Shown piece after piece: positions 1-8,150 of a stretch of 64,000 nucleotides of DNA (positions are counted from its first letter, which is position 1; each line of letters begins with the position of its first letter). The position numbers were made by a program, and so were the translations under genes. The notes beneath the pieces were generated by a model. It was not told the origin of the DNA and made no database searches. It worked only from the letters and a program-made list of their open reading frames with translations. The stretch comes from Mycolicibacterium peregrinum. GTDB lineage: Bacteria; Actinomycetota; Actinomycetes; Mycobacteriales; Mycobacteriaceae. The stretch lies in NCBI RefSeq assembly GCF_001665625.1, contig NZ_LZSY01000171.1, forward strand, positions 38,855 to 102,854, in the 5' to 3' direction.

Positions 1-722
1 GACAGCGGACCAGAATCCGCGTACGGCACGATCTGGTCGTCTTCGCCGTGCATCACCAGTGACGGCAAGGTGATCTTCTTGAGGTCCTCGGTGAAATCCG
101 TCTGGGAGAAGGCGACGATGCCGTCGTAGTGGGCCTTGGGGTCGCCCATCATGCCCTGGCGCCACCAATTGGCGATGATCGCCTCGCGGGCAGGCTGGGG
201 AGTTTTCTCCTGTTCGCGATTGAAGCCGTAGAACGGACCTGACGGCAGGGCGCGGTAGAACACCGAGCGGTTCGCCGCCAGCTGCGCCTGCAGATCGTCG
301 AACACCGACTTGGGCAGGCCGCCCGGGTTGGCGTCGGTCTTGACCATCAGCGGCGGCACCGAGCTGATCAGGACCGCATGCGCCGCCCGATCCAGCCCGT
401 GACGGGCCAGGTAGCGCACCAGCTCACCCCCGCCGGTGGAGTGGCCGACGTGGATGGCGTCGTGCAGATCGAGGTGCTTGACCACCGCGGCGAGGTCGTC
501 GGCGTAGTGGTCCATGTCGTGACCGTCGGCCACGTGGGAGGAGCGCCCGTGCCCACGCCGGTCGACAGCGACAACCCGATAGCCGTGCTGAAGGAAGAAC
601 AGCATGAACGTGTCCCAGTCGTCGGCCGACAACGGCCAACCATGACTGAAGACGATGGGCTGGCCGGAGCCCCAGTCCCGATAGAAAATCTCGACATTGT
701 CAGAAGTCGTGATCTTAGGCAT
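1..722 (-). CDS. alpha/beta hydrolase, chloroperoxidase/perhydrolase type (3' end outside window)
   Basis: The start is the ATG at 722; the C-terminus runs off the left edge, so 240 codons are visible. The fold is an alpha/beta hydrolase: an HGW oxyanion-type loop near residue 27, the DRRGHGRS strand-turn near 54-61, and the nucleophile elbow GHSTGG with Ser95. A later HGEDDQIVPY segment supplies the acid Asp. The catalytic His would lie beyond the window edge. This set of motifs is typical of the cofactor-free non-haem chloroperoxidase (bromoperoxidase-like) subgroup. These are mostly cytosolic esterases or perhydrolases, and the natural substrate cannot be inferred. It is encoded on the same strand as the aconitase upstream, with 47 nt between them. 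Confidence 0.85.
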   Translation of the reverse strand, partial: MPKITTSDNVEIFYRDWGSGQPIVFSHGWPLSADDWDTFMLFFLQHGYRVVAVDRRGHGRSSHVADGHDMDHYADDLAAVVKHLDLHDAIHVGHSTGGGELVRYLARHGLDRAAHAVLISSVPPLMVKTDANPGGLPKSVFDDLQAQLAANRSVFYRALPSGPFYGFNREQEKTPQPAREAIIANWWRQGMMGDPKAHYDGIVAFSQTDFTEDLKKITLPSLVMHGEDDQIVPYADSGPL

Positions 723-769
723 GTGCTCGACGCTACGCCCATCCGCGCTTTGCCGGCGGGGTTCTCGGC

Positions 770-2725
770 CTAGTTTTTCTGCTGGGCGGCCAGCCACGGG
801 ATGAGGCCGCCGGCCAGGACGTGCTGGATCTGGCGCGATGAAAGTCTGTGCTGCACCGGCAAACTCGTGCCCTTCGTGGTGTTGGTAACGGTCATCGGAA
901 GGCCGTCGGTCAACGCCTGGCGTACGTTGGTGAGGGAAAGCACGTCACCCTGAGCGACGCCGTCGTAGTCGGCCGGATCGACGAATTCCAGTGCCAGCAC
1001 ACCGAAATTGGCGAGATTTTGCCAATGGATACGGGCGAAGGACTTGGCGATCACGACCTGCAGCCCGAGATAGCGTGGCGCGATCGCGGCATGTTCGCGC
1101 GATGAGCCCTGACCGTAGTTCTCCCCGCCGACGATGATGTGGCCGTTCTCGGCGGACTGCGCCCGTTCCGGATAGCTTTCGTCGATCTGGGTGAAGCTGA
1201 ACATGGCCAGCTTGGGAATGTTGGACCGGAACGGCAGGGCACGCGCGCCTGCCGGTGAGATCTCGTCGGTGGAGATGTTGTCGCCGACCTTGAGTAGGAC
1301 CGGGGCCGTCACTGCATCTGACAGCGGCGTCAGCTCAGGAAGGCTGGAGATGTTGGGGCCCTTGATAACCTGGACGGCCCGGGCCTGCTCGAGCGCGGCC
1401 GGGGCGACCAGCATGGCGGTGTTGACGCTGAAATGGGTGGGCAGATCGAGCTCGGGATACTCGATGCCGTTGTCGGCGGCCCACTGCCGCGGGTCGGTGA
1501 TGACCCCAGTGATCGCCGATGCCGCAGCGGTTTCCGGCGAGCACAGCCACACCGAGTCCTCCTTGGTGCCGGACCGGCCGGGGAAGTTGCGGGGCATGGT
1601 CCGCAGCGAGTTCCGGCCAGTGGCCGGAGCTTGGCCCATGCCGATGCAGCCCATGCAGCCGGCCTGATGGATGCGCGCGCCGTTGATGACGAGTTCGGTC
1701 GTGGCGCCCATTCTCGTCAGGTCGGTGAGGATCTCGCGGGAGGTGGGGTTGACATCGAAGCTGACGTCGGGCGAGGTCTGGCGGCCGTGCACCATGGCCG
1801 CTGCGATCGCGAAGTCGCGTAATCCGGGGTTGGCGCTGGAGCCGATGACGACCTGCGCGACGGGCTCACCGGCCACCTCCGACACCGGCACGACGTTGCC
1901 CGGCGACGACGGTCTGGCGATCAGCGGTTCGAGCGCCGACAGGTCGATGACCTCGTCGATGTCGTATTGCGCGCCGTCGTCGGCGACGAGTTCGGTCCAG
2001 TCGTCACCGCGATCCTCGCCGGTGAGAAAGTCACGCACCGCTTCGTCGCTGGGGAAGACGGTGGTGGTGGCCCCGAGCTCGGCGCCCATGTTCGCGATGA
2101 CATGCCGGTCCATGGCCGACAGCCCGGCCAGACCGGGACCGTAGTACTCGATGATGCGGTTGACGCCGCCCTTGACGTCGTGGCGCCGCAGCATTTCGAG
2201 GATGACGTCTTTCGCCGAACACCATTGCGGGAGTTCGCCTTCCAATCGGACACCCCACACCTGGGGTGCCCGCAGGTGCAGCGGCTCGCCGGCGATGGCC
2301 AGCGCCACTTCGAGCCCGCCGACACCGATCGCCAGCATTCCCAGTGATCCGGCTGCCGGAGTGTGGGAGTCCGAACCCACCATCGTCTTGCCGGGTATGC
2401 CGAAGCGCTGCATATGCGTGGGGTGGGAGACGCCGTTGCCGGGCTTGGAGAACCACAGCCCGAAATGTTGCGCCGCGGTCCGCAGATATTCGTGATCCTC
2501 GGCGTTCTTCTCGTCGGTCTGCAGCAGGTTGTGGTCGACGTACTGAACGCTGACCTCGGTGCGGGCGCGATCGAGCCCGAGGGCTTCGAGCTCCTGCATC
2601 ACCAGCGTTCCCGTCGCGTCCTGGGTCAGCGTCTGGTCGATCCGGATCGCGATCTCGTCCCCGGGTGTCATCGACCCGGAGACGAGATGGGACCCGATCA
2701 ACTTCTGTGTGACGCTCTCCGGCAT
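770..2725 (-). CDS. aconitate hydratase family protein (Aquifex-type, 651 aa)
   Basis: This is a 651-aa aconitase-superfamily protein, shorter than the roughly 900-aa AcnA and matching the length of the 'Aquifex type' family. The N-terminal domains carry the SDSHTPAAGSLGM motif (about 118-130). Residues 357-361 (CMGCI) correspond to the paired cysteine ligands of the [4Fe-4S] cluster. The C-terminal swivel domain has GDNISTDEISPAG and the GQGSSREHA active-site loop. Where most family members have G-S-C-T-N, giving the third cysteine ligand, this protein reads G-S-S-A-N (295-299), so one expected ligand is missing. Aconitases interconvert citrate and isocitrate through cis-aconitate in the cytosol. 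Family assignment is secure, but exact substrate and activity are uncertain because of that substitution. The start ATG at 2725 was chosen because the family's N-terminal TQKLIGSHLVSG follows directly. Confidence 0.85.
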   Translation of the reverse strand: MPESVTQKLIGSHLVSGSMTPGDEIAIRIDQTLTQDATGTLVMQELEALGLDRARTEVSVQYVDHNLLQTDEKNAEDHEYLRTAAQHFGLWFSKPGNGVSHPTHMQRFGIPGKTMVGSDSHTPAAGSLGMLAIGVGGLEVALAIAGEPLHLRAPQVWGVRLEGELPQWCSAKDVILEMLRRHDVKGGVNRIIEYYGPGLAGLSAMDRHVIANMGAELGATTTVFPSDEAVRDFLTGEDRGDDWTELVADDGAQYDIDEVIDLSALEPLIARPSSPGNVVPVSEVAGEPVAQVVIGSSANPGLRDFAIAAAMVHGRQTSPDVSFDVNPTSREILTDLTRMGATTELVINGARIHQAGCMGCIGMGQAPATGRNSLRTMPRNFPGRSGTKEDSVWLCSPETAAASAITGVITDPRQWAADNGIEYPELDLPTHFSVNTAMLVAPAALEQARAVQVIKGPNISSLPELTPLSDAVTAPVLLKVGDNISTDEISPAGARALPFRSNIPKLAMFSFTQIDESYPERAQSAENGHIIVGGENYGQGSSREHAAIAPRYLGLQVVIAKSFARIHWQNLANFGVLALEFVDPADYDGVAQGDVLSLTNVRQALTDGLPMTVTNTTKGTSLPVQHRLSSRQIQHVLAGGLIPWLAAQQKN

Positions 2726-2777
2726 TCACCTAGCGTTCCCGCGTGCTCACGCCCCGAAACCGAGCTCACCATCCCCG

Positions 2778-2839
2778 GGCGAGCAGACACGTAGGTACCC
2801 CGGTAATGGCGTTACGGGGTACCGGAGCGTCTGCTCGCC
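2778..2839. terminator. composite inverted repeat between the SDR gene and the aconitase gene
   Basis: Perfect 11-bp outer arms lie at 2778-2788 and 2829-2839. Inside them is a second pair of 8-bp arms (GGTACCCC at 2794-2801, GGGGTACC at 2816-2823). No U-tract follows. It sits 24 nt beyond the stop of the minus-strand SDR gene, so a transcription terminator or 3'-end stabiliser is the likely role. Confidence 0.6.
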
Positions 2840-2862
2840 GGAGGAAACTCGCGCCGGGAAGG

Positions 2863-3687
2863 TCAGCCCTGGGCGAGCACCGACACCGGCTGCCACTGCT
2901 CCCACGTCGCCAGCCGGCTCTCGTAGTCGGCCCTGGCCAACTGCAGGGGCAGCTCACCGAAGAACACCCGCAGCGGCGGGTTCTCGGCGTCGACGATCTT
3001 GAGCACCGCCTCGGCCGACGCCTTCGGATCGCCGGGCTTGGCGCTGCGCTGGGCGCGGGCGCGTTGCGCGGCCTCGCGGGCCTCGTCGTAATCGGCAAGC
3101 GGGGCAGCATGTCTGGCCGAGGATCCGGCCCAGTCGGTGGAGAAGCCGCCAGGCTCGATCAGCGTCACGTGCACACCGAACGGTGCGACCTCTTGGGCCA
3201 GTGACTGTGAGAACCCTTCCAGCGCCCACTTCGACGCGTGGTACATGCCGACCAGTGGAAATGCGGTGATGCCGCCGATCGAGGACACCTGGATGATGTG
3301 CCCGCTGCCCTGGGCGCGCAGATACGGCAGCGCGGCTTGGGTGACCCACAGTGCGCCGAAGACGTTCGTCTCGATCTGGTCCCGCGCGTCGGCCTCCGAC
3401 AGCTCCTCGATGAACCCGAACTGGCCGTAACCGGCATTGTTGACGACGATATCCAGCCGGCCGAAGTTGTCATGGGCCTGTTTGACGGCGACGAAGTCCG
3501 CCTCTCGGTCGGTGACATCAAGGCGGATCGGCAGCAGCGCGTCGCCGTACTTGTCGGCCAGGTCGGCCAGCGTGGCGGTGTCGCGCGCGGTGGCGGCCAC
3601 CTTGTCACCGCGGTCCAGGGCTGCGATTGCCCATTCCCGGCCGAAACCCCTCGATGCACCGGTGATGAACCACACTTTTTCGCTCAT
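2863..3687 (-). CDS. short-chain dehydrogenase/reductase
   Basis: This 274-aa classical SDR is probably a soluble NAD(P)H-dependent oxidoreductase. The visible motifs are TGASRGFG (cofactor-binding turn, about 9-16), D58 in the DVTD segment, NNAG (83-86), catalytic Ser136, and Tyr149-x3-Lys153 in YHASK. The ATG at 3687 is chosen over an upstream in-frame ATG because a good ribosome site (AAGGG, about 6 nt upstream) precedes it and the Rossmann strand KVWFITG starts immediately. The substrate cannot be predicted. The gene reads away from menG, and the 162-bp gap between them probably holds both promoters. Confidence 0.85.
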   Translation of the reverse strand: MSEKVWFITGASRGFGREWAIAALDRGDKVAATARDTATLADLADKYGDALLPIRLDVTDREADFVAVKQAHDNFGRLDIVVNNAGYGQFGFIEELSEADARDQIETNVFGALWVTQAALPYLRAQGSGHIIQVSSIGGITAFPLVGMYHASKWALEGFSQSLAQEVAPFGVHVTLIEPGGFSTDWAGSSARHAAPLADYDEAREAAQRARAQRSAKPGDPKASAEAVLKIVDAENPPLRVFFGELPLQLARADYESRLATWEQWQPVSVLAQG

Positions 3688-3836
3688 GATCAACCCTTCG
3701 ACGTTTCGTTCCCTGCAGTTCAGCGGTCGGACGCAGCCACCCATTCCCCCGGCCGTCCGACTTGCAGGAAGTCCACAGGGAGCCGCGACGGTGCGCCACG
3801 GTTTCGGTCACTGTCAATCTATTGAGCACCGCCCGG

Positions 3837-3849
3837 TAGCGTCAGCACC
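3837..3849 (+). promoter_or_regulatory. -10 box for a leaderless menG transcript
   Basis: TAGCGT (3837-3842) fits the mycobacterial TANNNT -10 consensus. It ends 7 nt before the GTG at 3850, and no Shine-Dalgarno sequence lies between, so the mRNA probably begins at or near the start codon. Confidence 0.45.
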
Positions 3850-4542
3850 GTGAGTCGAGCGAGCCTGGAGAAGAACCCCCACGAAGTGGCATCGATGTTC
3901 GATGCCGTGGCGCGGCGCTACGACCTGACCAACACCGTGCTATCCCTCGGACAGGACCGGTTCTGGCGTCGGCAGACGCGTGCGGCGCTCGGCATCGGTC
4001 CCGGCGACAAGGTGCTGGACCTGGCGGCGGGCACCGCGGTGTCGACGGTCGAGCTGGCGAGCTCCGGCGCGTGGTGTGTGGCGGCGGACTTCTCGGTGGG
4101 CATGCTCGCCGCCGGGGCATCGCGGCCGGTGCCGAAGGTGGGTGCCGACGCCACCCGGCTGCCGTTCGCCGACGGGGTGTTCGACGCGGTCACCATCAGC
4201 TTCGGGTTGCGCAACGTCGTCGACCATGTGGCGGGACTGCGGGAGATGGCCCGGGTGACGCGGCCGGGCGGCCGACTGGTGGTGTGCGAGTTCTCGACGC
4301 CGACCAACGGTGCGTTCGCCACGCTGTACAAGGAGTACCTGATGCAGGCGCTGCCGCGGATGGCCACCGCGGTGTCGAGCAACCCGGATGCCTATGTGTA
4401 CCTGGCCGAGTCGATCCGCGCCTGGCCGGATCAGGCCGAGCTGGCCCGGCGTATCGGCGAAGCCGGCTGGTCACAGGTCAAGTGGCGCAACCTGACCGGC
4501 GGTATCGTGGCGCTGCACGCAGCGACCAAGCCGTCTCCCTGA
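3850..4542 (+). CDS. menG: demethylmenaquinone methyltransferase (UbiE/MenG)
   Basis: This 230-aa class I SAM-dependent methyltransferase catalyses the last step of menaquinone synthesis (demethylmenaquinone to menaquinone) at the membrane face. It shows the UbiE signature near the N-terminus (VASMFDAVARRYDLTN), then motif I VLDLAAGTAVS (SAM binding), the ISFGLRNVVD segment, and a C-terminal WRNLTGGIVALH that is diagnostic for MenG/UbiE. The GTG start gives the standard family length. In M. tuberculosis the orthologue (Rv0558) also sits just upstream of the reductase/grcC1/htpX block, which here lies 16 kb further on. That suggests the mce operon and neighbouring genes occupy an expandable spot. 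Confidence 0.93.
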   Translation: MSRASLEKNPHEVASMFDAVARRYDLTNTVLSLGQDRFWRRQTRAALGIGPGDKVLDLAAGTAVSTVELASSGAWCVAADFSVGMLAAGASRPVPKVGADATRLPFADGVFDAVTISFGLRNVVDHVAGLREMARVTRPGGRLVVCEFSTPTNGAFATLYKEYLMQALPRMATAVSSNPDAYVYLAESIRAWPDQAELARRIGEAGWSQVKWRNLTGGIVALHAATKPSP

Positions 4543-4559
4543 CTCCATTTTCTCTCTGT

Positions 4560-4622
4560 CGCCGAAATGGCATTCCAGCAGGAGTTGTTCGAGTAACCAC
4601 CTGCTGGAATGCGGTTTCGGCG
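4560..4622. terminator. bidirectional terminator hairpin between menG and the DUF2236 gene
   Basis: Arms at 4560-4582 and 4600-4622 form a 23-bp stem with two adjacent mismatches and a 17-nt loop. It lies between two convergent genes (stops at 4542 and 4628) and so probably serves both. No T-run follows on either side. Confidence 0.7.
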
Positions 4623-4627
4623 GATTC

Positions 4628-5326
4628 TTACGACAGCACCCGACTGGTCAGTACGAACCGCCGCAGGGACCGGCGGTCGCGAGCGCTGATCACCGTGCCG
4701 GTCAGCTCGGCTGCCCGCGGATGCTGCAGCGCCCGGATCGCCCGGCGCGGCACCGCCCGTGGCCACCAGTCCGTCGGCGCGAACATCTGGCGCCGGAACG
4801 GCTCGAAGTGTTCGCCCGCCACCAACTGGGTGTGGCAGGCGTCCTCGAAGTAGGTGCAGAACTCGGGCCAGCTCGCAGGCATCGGGCGCGCGGAGATGCC
4901 GTAACGCCCATACCACGCGCAGCACTCCTGGTAGAGCTGCTCGTGCTCGCCTTCGTCCAGCTTCCGGATGAACGTATTCACCATCGTCACAATGCTTTCC
5001 ACATATGTGGCGTGCTGGAAGTGGAAGACGTCGGGGTTCAGCGCGTGGTACTTGTTCCCGGCCGGGTCCCGGCCTTTCACGTCCTCGTGCGCGAAGCGGA
5101 TGTAGGGGCGCATGTCGATGTCGGTGAAGGCGATCCTGATCGCCTGGGTCACCGTGCGTTTGTGGTGCAACCACACCCGTCGGTGCAACAGCGCATGCTG
5201 TGTGATCCCGGTGGCGATCGTCGGATGCAGTGACTGCAGGCAGACTGCCCTCGGCAGGACGAACAGGAACCGCCGGTCCTGCAGATAACGCGACAGCATG
5301 GTGTCCGGGCCGAGCCCGGCCGCCAC
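4628..5326 (-). CDS. DUF2236 / MpaB-family protein, second copy (232 aa)
   Basis: This belongs to the DUF2236 family, whose characterised relatives include the latex-clearing oxygenase Lcp and other b-type haem proteins. The N-terminal GPDTMLSRYLQDRRFLF and LQSLHPTIATGI (His34-Pro35) match the conserved family start, followed by a helical body rich in Trp, His and Arg. The GTG at 5326 is chosen because it keeps the whole GPD motif and follows the upstream gene's stop by 5 nt; an ATG at 5299 would cut into it. It is probably the last gene of the mce I transcript. The substrate is unknown; oxidative attack on a hydrophobic compound is an inference from family and context. Confidence 0.72.
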   Translation of the reverse strand: MAAGLGPDTMLSRYLQDRRFLFVLPRAVCLQSLHPTIATGITQHALLHRRVWLHHKRTVTQAIRIAFTDIDMRPYIRFAHEDVKGRDPAGNKYHALNPDVFHFQHATYVESIVTMVNTFIRKLDEGEHEQLYQECCAWYGRYGISARPMPASWPEFCTYFEDACHTQLVAGEHFEPFRRQMFAPTDWWPRAVPRRAIRALQHPRAAELTGTVISARDRRSLRRFVLTSRVLS

Positions 5327-5331
5327 GGAGG

Positions 5332-6237
5332 TCAGATCAGCGCCTTCTTGCGGCGGATCCGGCGGCGCAGGTCCTTCATCAGCACCGCATAGTTGCCGTT
5401 GCGCAGTGACTTCGGCAGGAAGCGGTTGACGAACGCCACGAACAGGAAGAGATGCTCGAAGCGGCGCCGGTCGGTATCGGTCCACTCCAATTCCATCGCG
5501 TCGCGGAACACCGGCGCCAGGAAGCCGATGGTCAAGAACCGCAGCAGCGGCGCCAGCATCTTTCGCATGGGCCAGTTGATCATCCGCAACTCCACCAGGA
5601 CCATGAGGTAATCCCGGACGAACGGGGTCATCTCGACGCGTTCGCATGCGGTGTTCCAATACGCATCGAAGTCCGCCCTGGTGGCCGGCCACATCTCCTC
5701 GAGGACCTGCAGCGTGGTGCCGATGGTCATCGCACTCTGGTAGAAGGTCTCGGCCTGTTCCTCGGTCATCGTGCCGTAGAGCAGCTGATGGGTGTCTTCA
5801 TAGAAAATGAAAAGGCATGCCGCCACCCACAACTGCAGTTCGCGGTTGAACGCGTTGTACTTGACCGGGCTGTCCTCGGTGGACCGAACCTGCCGGTGCG
5901 CAACGTTGACGGCTTCGCGGTAGGCGTTCTTCTCCTCGTCGGTGCCGAGGATCGCCACGGTCAGGTATTGCGCCGTGGTGCGCAGCCGCTTCCACGGGTG
6001 GTGCACCAAACTTCCTGATTCCACCCGGCTTTCGGCGACGCCGTACCCCACTTCGGGCCAGCTCATCTGCATGATGACATTGGCCGCCGCTCCGGCGGCG
6101 GACCAGAAGTCCAGCGCGTCCGAGAGGTCGACGTGCTTCTTCCGGATCCACCGCGGCACCCGTTGCGTGACGGTGATGCGGGTCTCGGCGGTAGTCAGCC
6201 GCGGCTCGGCGGCCAGGTCCACGTACGTCGCTGGCAT
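5332..6237 (-). CDS. DUF2236 / MpaB-family protein, first copy (301 aa)
   Basis: A diverged paralogue of its downstream neighbour, 301 aa long. The family's central helix motif is visible (FNRELQLWVAACLFIFYEDT, about 148-167). The position where the neighbour has LHP carries SWP (Trp60-Pro61), so a histidine conserved in most family members is absent. It has no signal peptide or clear membrane span. It begins 39 nt after the Mce-associated gene, on the same strand and with no hairpin between them, so it probably belongs to the mce I transcript. The molecular role is unproven; the family contains haem-dependent oxygenases. Confidence 0.72.
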   Translation of the reverse strand: MPATYVDLAAEPRLTTAETRITVTQRVPRWIRKKHVDLSDALDFWSAAGAAANVIMQMSWPEVGYGVAESRVESGSLVHHPWKRLRTTAQYLTVAILGTDEEKNAYREAVNVAHRQVRSTEDSPVKYNAFNRELQLWVAACLFIFYEDTHQLLYGTMTEEQAETFYQSAMTIGTTLQVLEEMWPATRADFDAYWNTACERVEMTPFVRDYLMVLVELRMINWPMRKMLAPLLRFLTIGFLAPVFRDAMELEWTDTDRRRFEHLFLFVAFVNRFLPKSLRNGNYAVLMKDLRRRIRRKKALI

Positions 6238-6276
6238 GGGGGCTCCTCTCGGGGGCGAAACAGGGCTAACAGCGGG

Positions 6277-6930
6277 TTACACGGTCTGCACGTCGTCGAC
6301 GATCCAGCGGTCGCCGCTGCGCACCAGCTTGACCACCATTCGGTACTTCTGATTACTGCCTTGTGGTGCAGTCACATTGGTGACGTGTTGATCGACGAAG
6401 GCGACGACGGTGGCGGTGTCGCCGTCGAGGCTGTCGACGACCACGTGATCGGCCGTTGCGGTCGCGACACCCTTGCTGGTCACCACGATGTCGCGCAGCG
6501 CCTTGACCATCTCGTCGTACTTGGCCGCGAATCCTGGGGTGGAATTGGCAACGATGTGCTCACGGTTGGCGTCCATCTTCTGGTAGTCGAACGCAGCCAT
6601 CGCCACCAGATAGTCGCGGGACATCGCCACGGCGTCGGTGCGCAGTGCGTCGTCGCGACGGTGGTGGTATTCGCCGAGCGACAACACCACCAGCGCTGCC
6701 ACGGCGGCGACGGCGAGCAGTGCGACCAGAGCCGTTGCGATCCGGCGCTTGAGCCGGCCGGGCGCAGTGGGTTCGGAGTCCTCGGCCTCTGGCTCGTCGA
6801 CGTCGGGGTCCTGGACATCCTCGGCGGCGTCTTCGGGGACATCCTCGGGGACATCGTCGGAGGGCTTGTCCAATGTCAGCACCGATTCCTTGCGGTCGTC
6901 GTCGGCAGAGTCATCGTCGGAATTGCTCAC
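6277..6930 (-). CDS. Mce-associated membrane protein, operon I
   Basis: 217 aa. An acidic, low-complexity cytoplasmic N-terminus (about 1-60, rich in Asp, Glu and Pro) is followed by one membrane helix (about 65-85, ATALVALLAVAAVAALVVLS). An extracytoplasmic domain of the Mam/NTF2-like type ends in GDRWIVDDVQTV. Such proteins stabilise or assist Mce importer complexes. GTG at 6930 is the start because it overlaps the mceF stop as GTGA; a longer start would place ten codons inside mceF. The same type of protein follows mceF in operon II at 45937. Confidence 0.85.
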   Translation of the reverse strand: MSNSDDDSADDDRKESVLTLDKPSDDVPEDVPEDAAEDVQDPDVDEPEAEDSEPTAPGRLKRRIATALVALLAVAAVAALVVLSLGEYHHRRDDALRTDAVAMSRDYLVAMAAFDYQKMDANREHIVANSTPGFAAKYDEMVKALRDIVVTSKGVATATADHVVVDSLDGDTATVVAFVDQHVTNVTAPQGSNQKYRMVVKLVRSGDRWIVDDVQTV

Positions 6931-8150
6931 TGCGGGCCACCTTTCAGGATGCTGCGCCATTTGTAGGCCAGCTGGGCCAGGGTCGGGATCTTGACCGGGT
7001 CACTGACCACCTCGGGTCCGATCGGATGTCCGGGGGTCTGTGAGTTCTGCAGGCCGAGATCGTTGGGTCGGGGTGCGTTGACCGCCCCCCGCATCAGCAT
7101 GTCGGGTGCGGGCGGGCAGTACATCACCAGGTTGGGTTCGGTGGGACTGACATCGCCGATGGCCCGCCGGTCGACGTCGTAGTTGCACACCGGTCCCTGC
7201 GTGGCGATCAACGAGAAATCCGCCCGGGTCTGGCCGGTGGCGTCGACCTTGACGATCGAGGTCAGGTCCTGCAGACCCTTGGGGATGGTCGTGAGCCCCG
7301 TCTGCAGCGAATCAGTACGGTCACCGATGATCGGGGTGACGGTGGCCAGGTTGGCCAGGGTGGCGCCGAAGGTGCCCTGGTAGGTGTCCAGCACCCGCTG
7401 CAGGGATTTCAGCGCGGCGGGGGACCGGTCGGTCAGGTACAGGAACGCCGGGCCACTGCCATCGAGCTGATTGGCCAACCGTGAGCTGGCGGCCATGCCG
7501 CGCACGAACGGGTCACCCTGACCGGCCATGGTGGTGACCAGCTCCGCGGTGCCCTCGATCAGCGGCTGCAGTTGGCCGGTCTGGTTCCGAATCCGGGTGG
7601 ACATGTCCGACGCGTTGTCGATCAACATGGCCAGATCCGGTCCCAACCCGTCGAAGGCGTTCGACAGTTCGGTGCCGACGTCTCTGACCGCCCGGGTGTC
7701 AATGCCTTTCACCAGTTGTGCGGTGTCGCCCATGATCCGGTCCATCTGGATCGGTTGACGGTCGGCAGGTGCGGCGATGGTGTCCCCGGACGCCAGGTAC
7801 GGACCGGCATCGGATTGCGGCATGATGTCGACACTCTGGATGCCGGCGGCCGTGCCCATCCCGACGGTCAGGATCGCATCGCGCGGGATCCGGGTGTCGG
7901 GATCGATCGCCAGCCGCACCATCGCGGTGCCGTCGGGGGACAGCCACACGTCGTCGACGGTGCCGACCTGCACCCCCCGCACGGTGACGCTGGTGCCCGC
8001 GGTGAGTCCGAACGCGTCGCTCATCGTCGCGGTCAGGGTCATCGGTGTCCGGAACCCTTGCGGTCCGGCCACATAACGAATGCCGAACGGGATGACGATC
8101 ACGGCGATCACTGCGAAGATCGCCAGCTGAACCACTACCAGGCGTCTCAA
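6927..8150 (-). CDS. mceF: MCE family protein MceF, operon I
   Basis: 407 aa. An N-terminal membrane anchor (about 4-26) is followed by the MlaD/MCE domain (about 35-115, containing FGLTAGTSVTVRGVQVGTVDDV). A long helical region then forms part of the lipid-conducting tunnel, and the tail has Cys residues (GPVCNYDV, MYCPPAP). It acts as one of six periplasm-side subunits of a lipid importer. ATG at 8150 overlaps the mceE stop (ATGA). It is the last MCE protein of the operon. Confidence 0.92.
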   Translation of the reverse strand: MRRLVVVQLAIFAVIAVIVIPFGIRYVAGPQGFRTPMTLTATMSDAFGLTAGTSVTVRGVQVGTVDDVWLSPDGTAMVRLAIDPDTRIPRDAILTVGMGTAAGIQSVDIMPQSDAGPYLASGDTIAAPADRQPIQMDRIMGDTAQLVKGIDTRAVRDVGTELSNAFDGLGPDLAMLIDNASDMSTRIRNQTGQLQPLIEGTAELVTTMAGQGDPFVRGMAASSRLANQLDGSGPAFLYLTDRSPAALKSLQRVLDTYQGTFGATLANLATVTPIIGDRTDSLQTGLTTIPKGLQDLTSIVKVDATGQTRADFSLIATQGPVCNYDVDRRAIGDVSPTEPNLVMYCPPAPDMLMRGAVNAPRPNDLGLQNSQTPGHPIGPEVVSDPVKIPTLAQLAYKWRSILKGGPQ

